Below are positions 1-8,250 of a stretch of DNA of 64,000 nucleotides, piece after piece. Position 1 is the stretch's first letter; every line of letters starts with the position of its first letter. The stretch is taken from positions 930,001 through 994,000 of the forward strand of contig LR792634.1 of the NCBI GenBank assembly GCA_902827205.1, in the 5' to 3' direction. Both the position numbers and the translations under genes were made by a program. Source of the DNA: Methanocaldococcus lauensis (GTDB taxonomy: Archaea > AGJL01 > Methanococci > Methanococcales > Methanocaldococcaceae). Below the pieces are notes generated by a model, which saw only the letters and a program-made list of their open reading frames with translations, ran no database searches and was not told the origin of the DNA.

Positions 1-668
1 ACTTATTTATCGGAGAAAATTGAAGATAAAGACAATTAACTAAAATATCCTAAAAATCTCAATAATTTAATAAACTTAATTATTCAAATTCTTCAAAATA
101 GACGACCCTCCGAAATTTGTTAAAATCTTTTAAAATTTAAAAATATTAAATTAAAATCCTCTAAATCAAAAAATAAAAATTTTTAGCGAGAGAAAAGATA
201 TTATGAAAAAGAGGCATTGCTTCCTTTAGGAAGCAATGCATCGGGAGTATAGCAATAGAGGGTTTCCCTCTATGCGGTGTGGAGATCACTATGGGTTTAA
301 AACTCAGACCCCTAAGGGGATGGAAACATTTAAATTTTTAATTTTATTTTAGTATCATAAAAATCCATAGATTTCTATATTTACATATATTTTAAAAGTA
401 ATAACGACTCTCGGTAAATTCTAAAATTTTTATTACAAAATAATAAAAATATCAAAAAATCATTATAATAATTCTAAATATTTATAGAATCTTAATATAT
501 AATAAGAAAAATTTAATTTTTTTATGATTTATTATTATATTTCCTAAAAATTTCCAAGATTGGTATTAATTATTATGAATAAATTTTAAAAATGTGTATG
601 CATAAAGAAAAGTAAATTAATATAATATAGTTTTTCCATACTAATTTAAAATATTATTTTGTGAAACT
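1..668. other. gene-free AT-rich region holding one GC-rich island
   Basis: No protein-coding gene is visible in these 668 bases. Most of the stretch is very AT-rich, with runs of A and T and no GGTGA-type start. The exception is a GC-rich island at about 205-326, listed separately. In AT-rich hyperthermophile genomes such islands usually mark structured RNA. The last 60 bases before topA would hold its promoter and end in GTGAAACT just before the ATG. Confidence 0.6.
205..326 (+). ncRNA. candidate structured GC-rich RNA with CRISPR-repeat-like 3' end
   Basis: The sequence shows a perfect 11-bp hairpin (214-224 pairs with 229-239, loop TTTA), a perfect 8-bp hairpin (255-262 with 266-273, loop TTT), and two competing stems at the 3' end: 293-298 with 306-311, or CCCC 309-312 with GGGG 316-319. 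The last part, about 294-326, follows the layout of Methanocaldococcus CRISPR repeats (GTT-AAAA-TCAGACC, a short palindrome, then GGATGGAAAC). It occurs only once, so it is not an array. It may be an independent small RNA of the kind found by GC screens of M. jannaschii, a mobile-element end, or a CRISPR relic. The strand is inferred from the repeat-like part. Confidence 0.5.
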
Positions 669-3149
669 ATGAGTGTTTTAATTATTTGTGAAAAGCCAAG
701 TGTTGCTAAAAAAATAGCCAATGCTTTGGGAAAACCTAAGAAAAAAACTATCTATAATGTTCCATACTACGAATTGGAAAGAAATGGAAAAAAAATTATT
801 GTTGCGAGTGCAGTTGGGCATTTATTTACGCTTGTTGAAAAAAACAATACTAAATTTGGACATTATCCTGTTTTTAATGTAAAATGGGCGCCAGCAAGTG
901 TTGAAAAAGGAAAAAAATATGTTGATAACTATATAAAGGCATTAAAAAAACTTTCTAAGGAGGTAGATGAAATATATATAGCAACAGATTGGGATATTGA
1001 GGGAGAATTAATAGGTTTTCACGCATTGAAATACTGTTGTGGTAAGACAAAGGCTAAGAGAATGAGATTTTCCTCATTAACAAAAAATGAAATTATAAAA
1101 GCGTTTGAAAATCCTGATGAAATAGATTATGGTTTAGTTGATGCTGGAGAGAGTAGGCATATCATAGATTGGTATTATGGAATAAACTTATCAAGGGCTT
1201 TAATGAATGCTATTAAGGCAGTAAATCAATGGAAAACAATGAGTGTTGGTAGAGTTCAAGGACCAGCATTAGCTTTTTTAACTGAGAGAGAGTTGGAAAT
1301 TAAAAAATTTGTTCCAAAGCCATACTGGGTTATTGAGGCATTATTAAAGGATAATTTAAAGGTAATACATGAAAAAGAGAAATTTTGGGACGAAAAAGAA
1401 GCTAAAAATGTTTATGAAAAAGTAAAAAATGAAAAGTTTGGGAAGGTTGTAGAGATAAAAAGAACTGTGAGAAAGATAAAGCCACTCCCTCCTTTTGACT
1501 TAGGAACTTTACAGAGAGAGGCATACAACTATTTTAAGTTTTCTCCAAAGGAAACCCAAGAAATTGCCCAAAGTTTGTATGAAAAAGGTTTATGTTTGCA
1601 TCCAGATACATTAATTTTATTACCTGATGGAGTTAAGAAAATTAAGGATTTGGATGAAGAAGGAAATATTTTATGTTTAAATAAGGATCTAAAATTAGCA
1701 AAATCAAAATATAAACTTTTAAAAAGAACAGTAAAAGAGAAACTAATAAAAATTACCTTAAATGATGGAACAGAACTTATTGCAACAAAAGAGCATCCAA
1801 TTTTGGTCTATAGGGATAAGTTAATATTTGTTCCTTCTGGAGAGTTGAAAGAAAATGAACAAGTAGTAACACTTAGTTATGGAGAGGTTTATATCCAAAA
1901 AATTAAAAAAATTGAAGAAATTAATTATGAAGGAGAGGTTTATGATTTAACAGTTGAAAAATACCACAACTTTATAGCCAATGGTGTAGTTGTGCATAAC
2001 TGCTCATACCCAAGAACATCTTCTCAAAAATTACCAAAGGATAAAAACTATTTAGAGAATATTTTAAATACTTTAAAGAATCATCCAATTTATGGAAAAT
2101 GGGCTAAAGATATTTTAAATAAGGGAGATTTAAAGCCAGTTGATGGAAAAAAAGAAGACCCAGCACATCCTGCAATACATGTTGTAGATATTCCAAAAGA
2201 TGAAGAATTATCAGAAAAAGAAAAAAAGATTTACGATTTAATTGCAAGAAGAACATTAAGTGCCTTTTGGGATAATGCAGAGAGGGAATATTCAAATATA
2301 AAAATTAACATAAATGGAGAGATTTTTAAACTATCTGGTTCAAGAACATTAAAAGAAGGTTGGCATGAAATTTATTACTTCCCAAAATTTGATGACTGTG
2401 AGTTGCCAAAGTTAAATAAGGGAGATTTAATACCTATTCAAAAAATAACTATAACTAAAAAAGAAACTCAACCACCTAAAAGATACACTGTTGCAAGTAT
2501 AATTAAGGAATTGGAGAAGAGAAAGTTAGGAACTAAGGCAACGAGGGCAGAAATCATTGAGAAATTAATAAAAAGAGGGTATGTTGTTGATGATGGCTCA
2601 TTAAAAGTAACTGACTTAGGAATTTCAGTCGTTGAAACTTTAAAAAAGTTCTGTCCAGAAATTATTGACGAAAAAATGACGAGAGATTTAGAAGAGAAGT
2701 TAGAAAAAATACAGTTTAGAAAGATTAAAAAAGATGAAGTTTTGGATGAGGCAGAACAAAAATTAAGGAAAATTTTAGAAGAATTTAAAAAGAAAGAAAA
2801 AGATGTAGGAATGTTCCTTATAAAAAAGTTAGATTCTAATAATACTAACTCAAATACAAAAGAAAATAAAGAAAATACAGCTGAAAGTAAAAAAGTTGTT
2901 GGAAAATGCCCTAAATGTGGTGGAGATTTAATTTTAAAGAAAGGCAAATATGGTGAATTTTACGGCTGTTCTAATTATCCTAAGTGCAAATATACTGAAT
3001 CAATAAATAAAGAGGTTATAAAGAAATGTCCTAAATGTGGAGGAGAGTTAATAATTAGAGAAGGAAAGTATGGAAAGTTTTTAGGATGTTCAAATTATCC
3101 AAAGTGTAAATATACAGAAAAATTAAATAAAAAGGTGGATAAAACATGA
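669..3149 (+). CDS. topA: DNA topoisomerase I (type IA) containing a mini-intein
   Basis: Type IA topoisomerase that relaxes negatively supercoiled DNA through a 5'-phosphotyrosine intermediate. The Toprim domain is at the N-terminus (CEKPSVAKKIA near residues 7-17, acidic DWDIEGE near 105-112). The catalytic tyrosine lies in CSYPRTSS at about residue 447. Two C4 zinc ribbons (CPKC...CSNYPKCKY) end the protein at about 747-820. Of the 826 residues, 136 (309-444) are an intein, leaving a 690-residue mature enzyme. The stop overlaps the ATG of the downstream methyltransferase, so the two genes are probably co-transcribed. GTGAAACT precedes the start. The family call is very secure; splicing activity is inferred from intact motifs. 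Confidence 0.96.
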   Translation: MSVLIICEKPSVAKKIANALGKPKKKTIYNVPYYELERNGKKIIVASAVGHLFTLVEKNNTKFGHYPVFNVKWAPASVEKGKKYVDNYIKALKKLSKEVDEIYIATDWDIEGELIGFHALKYCCGKTKAKRMRFSSLTKNEIIKAFENPDEIDYGLVDAGESRHIIDWYYGINLSRALMNAIKAVNQWKTMSVGRVQGPALAFLTERELEIKKFVPKPYWVIEALLKDNLKVIHEKEKFWDEKEAKNVYEKVKNEKFGKVVEIKRTVRKIKPLPPFDLGTLQREAYNYFKFSPKETQEIAQSLYEKGLCLHPDTLILLPDGVKKIKDLDEEGNILCLNKDLKLAKSKYKLLKRTVKEKLIKITLNDGTELIATKEHPILVYRDKLIFVPSGELKENEQVVTLSYGEVYIQKIKKIEEINYEGEVYDLTVEKYHNFIANGVVVHNCSYPRTSSQKLPKDKNYLENILNTLKNHPIYGKWAKDILNKGDLKPVDGKKEDPAHPAIHVVDIPKDEELSEKEKKIYDLIARRTLSAFWDNAEREYSNIKININGEIFKLSGSRTLKEGWHEIYYFPKFDDCELPKLNKGDLIPIQKITITKKETQPPKRYTVASIIKELEKRKLGTKATRAEIIEKLIKRGYVVDDGSLKVTDLGISVVETLKKFCPEIIDEKMTRDLEEKLEKIQFRKIKKDEVLDEAEQKLRKILEEFKKKEKDVGMFLIKKLDSNNTNSNTKENKENTAESKKVVGKCPKCGGDLILKKGKYGEFYGCSNYPKCKYTESINKEVIKKCPKCGGELIIREGKYGKFLGCSNYPKCKYTEKLNKKVDKT
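1593..2000 (+). mobile_element. TopA mini-intein (136 residues, no homing endonuclease)
   Basis: An in-frame protein-splicing element inside topA. It begins with Cys1 (CLHPDTLI) after the extein residues KGL and ends VVVHN before the +1 Cys of CSYPRT. The N-terminal splicing block with ATKEHPIL (Thr-x-x-His type) is near the middle, and the C-terminal block (GEVYDLTVEKYHNF followed by HN) is complete. There is no LAGLIDADG motif, and 136 residues is close to the minimum for a functional Hint fold, so it cannot home by itself. It sits two residues before the catalytic tyrosine. Confidence 0.93.
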
Positions 3150-4306
3150 TTCCGAAATTGTATGTTGATTTTGGAGGTTATTCAGCAATAGAAAAAGGAA
3201 ATTTAATAATTCCAAGAGAGAATATTCTAAATAAAGAAGATTTTGATAAAATAGAAATTGGAGAGGTAGTTGATATATATTCAAAGAGAGGGAAATTTTT
3301 AGGAAGAGGTTTTAAAAATCCAAGAGAAATTAGAATAATGACACTAAAAAAAGAAAATTTGGATGAAAACTACATAAGAGAGAAAATAATTAAGGCTAAT
3401 GAATATAGAGTAAATTTTTTAGGATTTAAAGACACTTATAGGATGGTTTATACTCAATCAGATTGGTTAAATGGTTTGGTTATTGACAAATATAATGATA
3501 TTGCAACAGTTCAAATATTCAACTACGGTATTGAAAAAATGAAAGATGTAATTGTAGAGACACTTTTAGATTTAGGGATAGATAGTATTTATGAAAAAAG
3601 TTCTGGAAGGAATAGGAAAAGAGCAGGATTGCCAGAGGTTGAGGGTATATTAGTTGGAAAGAAAACAGAGACAATTATTAAAGAAGGGGATGCAAAATTT
3701 AAAGTAACCTTTGATGGACAAAAAACAGGCTTTTTCTTAGACCAAAGAGAGAATAGATTGGCTATAGAGAAGTTTATAAAAGAAGGGGATAGGGTTTTAG
3801 ATGTTTGTTGCTATACTGGTGGATTTTCTGTCCATTGTGCAATTAAAGGGGCTGAAGTTGTAGGAGTAGATTTGTCAAAAAAGGCATTAAAAGTTGCTGA
3901 GGAAAATATGGAATTAAATAATATTCCAAAAGATAGATATGAATTTATAGAAGGAAATGCATTTAAGGTTATGGAAGAGTTTATAGAGAATGGAAAAAAA
4001 TTTGATATTGTTATCTTAGACCCTCCTGCATTTGCTCAATCAAAAAAAGCTTTGAAGGATGCTATTAGGGGCTATCATATGTTAAATAGATTTGGAGCTA
4101 AATTGGCTGATAGATTGTTAGTAACTTGCTCTTGCTCTCAACCATTAGAGCCAGATGCATTTAAAGCGTTAGTTATAGATGCATGTCTAAAAGCAAAAAA
4201 ATGGGCTAAAATCATTAAATATGGCTCACAAAGTCCAGACCATCCAATAACTTCTAAAGGAACAGAATACTTAAAGTGTCTATTTTTAAGTTTAGAAAAA
4301 ATTTAA
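3146..4306 (+). CDS. PUA-SAM rRNA methyltransferase (RlmI/COG1092-like)
   Basis: Predicted SAM-dependent RNA methyltransferase, 386 residues, resembling the bacterial RlmI (23S rRNA m5C1962) family. The N-terminal third looks like a PUA domain (VVDIYSKRGKFLGRG). The Rossmann SAM-binding motif VLDVCCYTGGFS is near residue 218, the catalytic-loop motif VILDPPAF near 290, and TCSCSQ near 327 supplies candidate catalytic cysteines. The start codon overlaps the topA stop, suggesting an operon. I recall the M. jannaschii homologue next to topA. The exact target nucleotide in this organism is inferred, not shown. Confidence 0.85.
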   Translation: MIPKLYVDFGGYSAIEKGNLIIPRENILNKEDFDKIEIGEVVDIYSKRGKFLGRGFKNPREIRIMTLKKENLDENYIREKIIKANEYRVNFLGFKDTYRMVYTQSDWLNGLVIDKYNDIATVQIFNYGIEKMKDVIVETLLDLGIDSIYEKSSGRNRKRAGLPEVEGILVGKKTETIIKEGDAKFKVTFDGQKTGFFLDQRENRLAIEKFIKEGDRVLDVCCYTGGFSVHCAIKGAEVVGVDLSKKALKVAEENMELNNIPKDRYEFIEGNAFKVMEEFIENGKKFDIVILDPPAFAQSKKALKDAIRGYHMLNRFGAKLADRLLVTCSCSQPLEPDAFKALVIDACLKAKKWAKIIKYGSQSPDHPITSKGTEYLKCLFLSLEKI

Positions 4307-4325
4307 TTTTATTTTTGGTGAAAAT

Positions 4326-4925
4326 ATGAGATATGTTGCCTATAAAATTTATCCAGAAGAATTCTTAAAAAATGAAGTTGTTGAAAATTCTTTAATTATA
4401 GAGGGTAGAAAAGTTAGAAGAGTAAGAATTTTAGGAAAAGTGGAAAATATAAATGTTGGAGAAATTTTATCTTTTTATGTTGATGGAGTAAATGTTAAGT
4501 ATTTTGAAGATAAACCAGTTTATATCAAAGAGAGAGATATTGTTGATGTAATTGGAAGACCAAGAACATTCAATGGAGATAAATATTTAATGGCTGAAAT
4601 TATTAAAGTTAGAGATGAAAAGTGGATAAAACTTAGAGATTTAGAAATAAAAAAGACGAGAAAATATTTATTAGAAAATGCTGAATTGGTTGATGAGGAA
4701 ACTGAAGAGGAAGAAATTGAAGAAGATATAGAAATTGAAAATTTAGATCCAGAAATTATAAAAGAAAAAATATTATCCATTATTGAAAAATTTGGAGAAA
4801 TTACATTTGAAGAACTCTCTGGTATGGTTAAACTTTCAGAGGAAGAGTTAGAAAAGTATTTATCTGAATTAATAGAATCTGGAGACATATTTGAACCAAT
4901 GCCTGGAGTTTATAAAATACAGTAA
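4326..4925 (+). CDS. RPA-associated OB-fold protein
   Basis: 199-residue protein resembling archaeal RPA-associated (RPA32-like) proteins encoded near single-stranded-DNA-binding functions. The N-terminal half looks like an OB fold (VRRVRILGKVENI, then VDVIGRPRTFNGDKYLMAEII). An acidic linker (DEETEEEEIEEDIEIE) joins a C-terminal winged-helix-like segment ending FEPMPGVYKIQ. A strong GGTGAAAAT site precedes the ATG, and the gene follows topA and the methyltransferase closely. A role in single-strand binding during replication or repair is inferred from the family. Confidence 0.75.
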   Translation: MRYVAYKIYPEEFLKNEVVENSLIIEGRKVRRVRILGKVENINVGEILSFYVDGVNVKYFEDKPVYIKERDIVDVIGRPRTFNGDKYLMAEIIKVRDEKWIKLRDLEIKKTRKYLLENAELVDEETEEEEIEEDIEIENLDPEIIKEKILSIIEKFGEITFEELSGMVKLSEEELEKYLSELIESGDIFEPMPGVYKIQ

Positions 4926-4940
4926 ATTGGAGGTGGAACA

Positions 4941-5498
4941 TTGCTATTAGAAGAAACTTTGAAATCCTGTCCTATTGTAAAAAGAGGTGAGTATCATTAT
5001 TTTATTCACCCAATAACTGATGGGGTTCCAATTGTAGAGCCAAAGTTATTGAGAGAAGTTGCAATAAGAATAATCAAAATTGGAAACTTTGAGGATGTTG
5101 ATAAAATAGTAACTGCCGAGGCTATGGGAATACCTTTGGCAACTATTCTCTCCTTATATACTGATATACCCTATGTAATTATGAGAAAGAGAGAATACAA
5201 ATTACCTGGAGAAATTCCTGTTTTTCAAACTACTGGTTATAGTAAAGGGCAATTATATTTAAATGGAATAAATAAAGGAGATAAAGTAGTAATTGTAGAT
5301 GATGTTATATCTACGGGAGGAACGATGATTGCTATAATTGAGGCATTAAAAAAAGCAGGGGCTGAGATAAAGGATATTATATGTGTTATAGAAAGAGGAA
5401 ATGGTAAAAAAGAAGTTGAAGAAAAAACTGGCTATAAAATTAAAACATTAGCTAAAATTGATGTTGTAGATGGAAAAGTTGTAATTTTAGATAAATAA
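4941..5498 (+). CDS. hpt: hypoxanthine/guanine phosphoribosyltransferase, TTG start
   Basis: 185-residue purine-salvage phosphoribosyltransferase that joins hypoxanthine or guanine to PRPP. The PRPP-binding motif [13 protein letters not shown] is near residues 111-123, and the N-terminal part (GDEYH-like GEYHYF, then [15 protein letters not shown]) matches archaeal Hpt. The start is TTG, chosen because GGAGGTG lies just upstream and no in-frame ATG fits the domain. It is 15 bases from the preceding gene and probably in the same transcript. An adenine-specific role is less likely given the archaeal Hpt-like N-terminus. Confidence 0.88.
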   Translation: MLLEETLKSCPIVKRGEYHYFIHPITDGVPIVEPKLLREVAIRIIKIGNFEDVDKIVTAEAMGIPLATILSLYTDIPYVIMRKREYKLPGEIPVFQTTGYSKGQLYLNGINKGDKVVIVDDVISTGGTMIAIIEALKKAGAEIKDIICVIERGNGKKEVEEKTGYKIKTLAKIDVVDGKVVILDK

Positions 5499-5519
5499 TC
5501 AATTGCATGGTGAAACTGA

Positions 5520-6146
5520 ATGGACATAAGAAGTATAAATCCTACAAAGATTGTATGCGTTGGTTTGAATTATATAGACCACGCTAAGGAGTTAAATATG
5601 GAAATTCCCGAATATCCAATAATATTTTTAAAACCCACATCATCTATAATTTACAACGAAGATTATATTATAAGACCAAAAATTTCCAAAAGAGTTGATT
5701 ATGAAGTTGAATTAGCAATTGTTATAGGAAAAAAATGTAAAAATGTTAAAAAATCAGAATCTGAGGATTACATAATGGGATACACAATTTTAAATGATGT
5801 AACAGCAAGAGATTTACAGCAGAAAGATGGGCAATGGACGAGGGCTAAGTCATTTGATACATTTTGTCCAATAGGTCCAAGAATAGTTAAAGACATAGAC
5901 CCAATGAACCTAAATATTGAGTGTAGAGTTAATAATGAAGTTAAACAAAAATCCAACACTAAAAATATGATTTTTGATGTCTATGAATTGGTAGAATTTG
6001 TTTCATCAATAATGACACTATATCCTGGAGATATTATTTCAACTGGTACTCCTCCCGGAGTTGGAGAGTTAAAAGCAGGAGATGTCGTAGAGTGTGAAAT
6101 TGAAAATATAGGAATTTTAAGAAATTATGTTAAAGACGAAGAATAG
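5520..6146 (+). CDS. fumarylacetoacetate hydrolase (FAH) family protein
   Basis: 208-residue FAH-fold protein. It carries VGLNYIDHAKEL near the N-terminus, the metal-ligand region VDYEVELAIVIGKK near residues 60-73, NDVTARDLQ near 92-100 and the C-terminal GDIISTGTPPGVG loop. The family includes hydrolases, decarboxylases and isomerases acting on beta-keto acids. The substrate in methanogens is unknown and cannot be read from the sequence. It follows hpt by 21 bases and is likely transcribed with it. The ATG is preceded by GGTGAAAC. Confidence 0.85.
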   Translation: MDIRSINPTKIVCVGLNYIDHAKELNMEIPEYPIIFLKPTSSIIYNEDYIIRPKISKRVDYEVELAIVIGKKCKNVKKSESEDYIMGYTILNDVTARDLQQKDGQWTRAKSFDTFCPIGPRIVKDIDPMNLNIECRVNNEVKQKSNTKNMIFDVYELVEFVSSIMTLYPGDIISTGTPPGVGELKAGDVVECEIENIGILRNYVKDEE

Positions 6147-6248
6147 TGAGTGTGCAAAAGGTAAATTTAATAAAATGTTTAACTTACCTATTTTTAAAAA
6201 GAAATTATCTAAATTTATCGTTTTTAAGATTTTAATGGTGATATTTAT

Positions 6249-7022
6249 ATGGAAAAGCCAATTATTTGTAGAATAAAAAAGATTATAGAAGAAAGTCCTA
6301 CAGTAAAAACATTTGTAATAGATAGAGATTTTGATTTTAAGCCAGGACAGTTTGCAATGCTTTGGATTCCAGGAGTTGATGAAAAGCCATTTAGTTTTTC
6401 TTCAAAGAATAGTTTCAGCGTAGCAAAAGTAGGATATTTTACTGAAAAAATGCATGAATTAAAAGAAGGAGATATAATAGGAGTTAGGGGACCTTATGGA
6501 ACATATTTTGAGCCCGTTGGAGATAAAATCTTGGCTGTTGCTGGAGGTATAGGAGCGGCTCCAATAATTGCGGCAGTTGAAGAATTTTCAAAGCAAGGGA
6601 TTGAAATAACAACTATATTGGGAGCAAGGACTAAAGATGAATTGTTATTTTTAGATAGATTTGAAAAAGCAGGGAGATTAGAGATTTGCACAGATGATGG
6701 TAGTTTTGGATTTAAAGGCTTTACTACTGAAAAAATGAAAGAAGTTCTTAAAGAAGAGAAATTTGATTTAATCATTACTTGCGGACCAGAAATAATGATG
6801 AAGAAGGTTGTAGATATTGCCAATGAATATAATATTCCAGTTCAAGTTTCAATGGAGAGATATATGAAGTGTGGTATTGGCATCTGTGGGCAGTGTTGTG
6901 TAGATGATGAGGGGCTGTGTGTATGTAAGGATGGACCGGTATTTTGGGGAGATAAATTAAAATTCATTAAAGAGTTTGGGAAGTATAAAAGAGAGTCCTC
7001 TGGGAAGGTTATTAAGATTTAA
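6249..7022 (+). CDS. pyrK: dihydroorotate dehydrogenase electron-transfer subunit PyrK
   Basis: 257-residue iron-sulfur flavoprotein that passes electrons from PyrD to NAD in pyrimidine synthesis. The N-terminal FAD domain has EKPFSFSS near residue 44. The NAD-binding GGIGAAPIIA is near 100, and the C-terminal cysteine cluster (CGIGICGQCC...CVC, about residues 213-232) binds a 2Fe-2S centre. The ATG is preceded by GGTGATATT. No pyrD gene lies in this window, so the subunits are encoded apart. Confidence 0.92.
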   Translation: MEKPIICRIKKIIEESPTVKTFVIDRDFDFKPGQFAMLWIPGVDEKPFSFSSKNSFSVAKVGYFTEKMHELKEGDIIGVRGPYGTYFEPVGDKILAVAGGIGAAPIIAAVEEFSKQGIEITTILGARTKDELLFLDRFEKAGRLEICTDDGSFGFKGFTTEKMKEVLKEEKFDLIITCGPEIMMKKVVDIANEYNIPVQVSMERYMKCGIGICGQCCVDDEGLCVCKDGPVFWGDKLKFIKEFGKYKRESSGKVIKI

Positions 7023-7104
7023 TATTCACTTAATTTCCAACATTTATTTGGTTATTCATACTTTGTTTTTAATTATTTGTAAAAAATTTCATGCTGTGAT
7101 CAGT

Positions 7105-8250
7105 ATGATAAAGTTTGGCGAGGCAGTTTTAGGGAATGAGATTAAAGCAATAGTTAATGTATCTATTGGAAAAGGTAAAGATATAGATAATATATTTACC
7201 AATGCTTTAACAAGGGGAAACTGTATATTTGCCAATTTGAGACCTAATTTAATAGTTAAGCCATTAACCTTAGTAGTTCCAAGACATAATATTGAGAGCA
7301 ATATACAAGATGAGCTATTTCAAGGAGTTATTCAATATGCAGTTGCTAAGGCTGTTGCTGATTTAGATTTAGATGAAAATTTAAAGGTTGTTGTTTCTGT
7401 CAATGTCCCAGAGCTTCCAATAACAAATTTAACAAAAAGAAAGATCTTCCAATACTTTTATGCTTCAACAAAGTTAGCTATAAACAGAGCTTTAAATGAA
7501 TATCCTTCAAGAGAAAAGGTAAAGAAAGAGAAGTATAGAGCTTTGCATCCATTAGTTGGGTTTAGAGATGTTAGATTAGAGTATCCTCCATATCTACAAA
7601 TTGCTTTAGATGTTCCAACAATGGAGAATTTGGAGTTTTTATTGCAAAATATCCCAAAGAGCGACCACATCATCTTAGAGGCGGGAACTCCATTAATTAA
7701 AAAATTTGGTTTAGAAGTTATTGAGATAATGAGAGAGTATTTTGATGGCTTTATTGTTGCTGATTTAAAAACATTAGATACTGGAAGGGTTGAGGTTAGA
7801 TTGGCTTTTGAAGCAACTGCTAATGCTGTAGCAATAAGTGGAGTAGCACCAAAATCAACAATAATTAAAGCAATTAATGAATGCCAAAAATGTGGTTTAA
7901 TAAGTTATTTAGATATGATGAATGTCTCTGAACCTCAGAAATTATATGAGTCATTAAAATTAAAGCCAGATGTTGTTATTTTACATAGAGGTATTGATGA
8001 AGAGACTTTTGGAATTAAAAAAGAGTGGAGGTTTAAAGGAAACTGCCTATTAGCAATTGCTGGAGGAGTTGGAATAGAGAATGTTGAAGAGCTATTGAAA
8101 GAATATCAAATATTAATTGTTGGTAGAGCGATTACAAAATCAAGAGACCCTGGAAGAGTAATTAGAATGTTTATAAATAAGATGGGCTATGATATAGACA
8201 CTTATAGGCTTTATTTTGATGAGGATGAAGATGTAGGGGAGGAATTATGA
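7105..8250 (+). CDS. fae-hps: bifunctional Fae/Hps (formaldehyde-activating-like and hexulose-6-phosphate synthase)
   Basis: Fusion protein of 381 residues. Residues 1-160 resemble formaldehyde-activating enzyme, and the rest is a 3-hexulose-6-phosphate synthase TIM barrel (LQIALDVPTMENLEFLL, ILEAGTPLIKKFG, IVADLKTLDTG, AIAGGVG). In archaea it releases formaldehyde from hexulose-6-phosphate while making ribulose-5-phosphate for nucleotides. The frame stays open upstream to 6976, inside pyrK, but ATG 7105 gives the family-like N-terminus MIKFGEAVLG. The usual Fae AHID segment with the catalytic His is not recognisable (GNEIKAIVNVSIG). The stop overlaps the next gene by four bases. Confidence 0.9.
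   Translation: MIKFGEAVLGNEIKAIVNVSIGKGKDIDNIFTNALTRGNCIFANLRPNLIVKPLTLVVPRHNIESNIQDELFQGVIQYAVAKAVADLDLDENLKVVVSVNVPELPITNLTKRKIFQYFYASTKLAINRALNEYPSREKVKKEKYRALHPLVGFRDVRLEYPPYLQIALDVPTMENLEFLLQNIPKSDHIILEAGTPLIKKFGLEVIEIMREYFDGFIVADLKTLDTGRVEVRLAFEATANAVAISGVAPKSTIIKAINECQKCGLISYLDMMNVSEPQKLYESLKLKPDVVILHRGIDEETFGIKKEWRFKGNCLLAIAGGVGIENVEELLKEYQILIVGRAITKSRDPGRVIRMFINKMGYDIDTYRLYFDEDEDVGEEL

Noticed and set aside
294-326. CRISPR array
   Set aside because: Only one repeat-like unit is present and no spacer-repeat periodicity follows; it is kept as part of a candidate RNA.
6976-7104. N-terminal extension of Fae/Hps overlapping pyrK
   Set aside because: The extension overlaps the end of pyrK in another frame, and Fae/Hps proteins begin at MIKFGEAVLG (ATG 7105).
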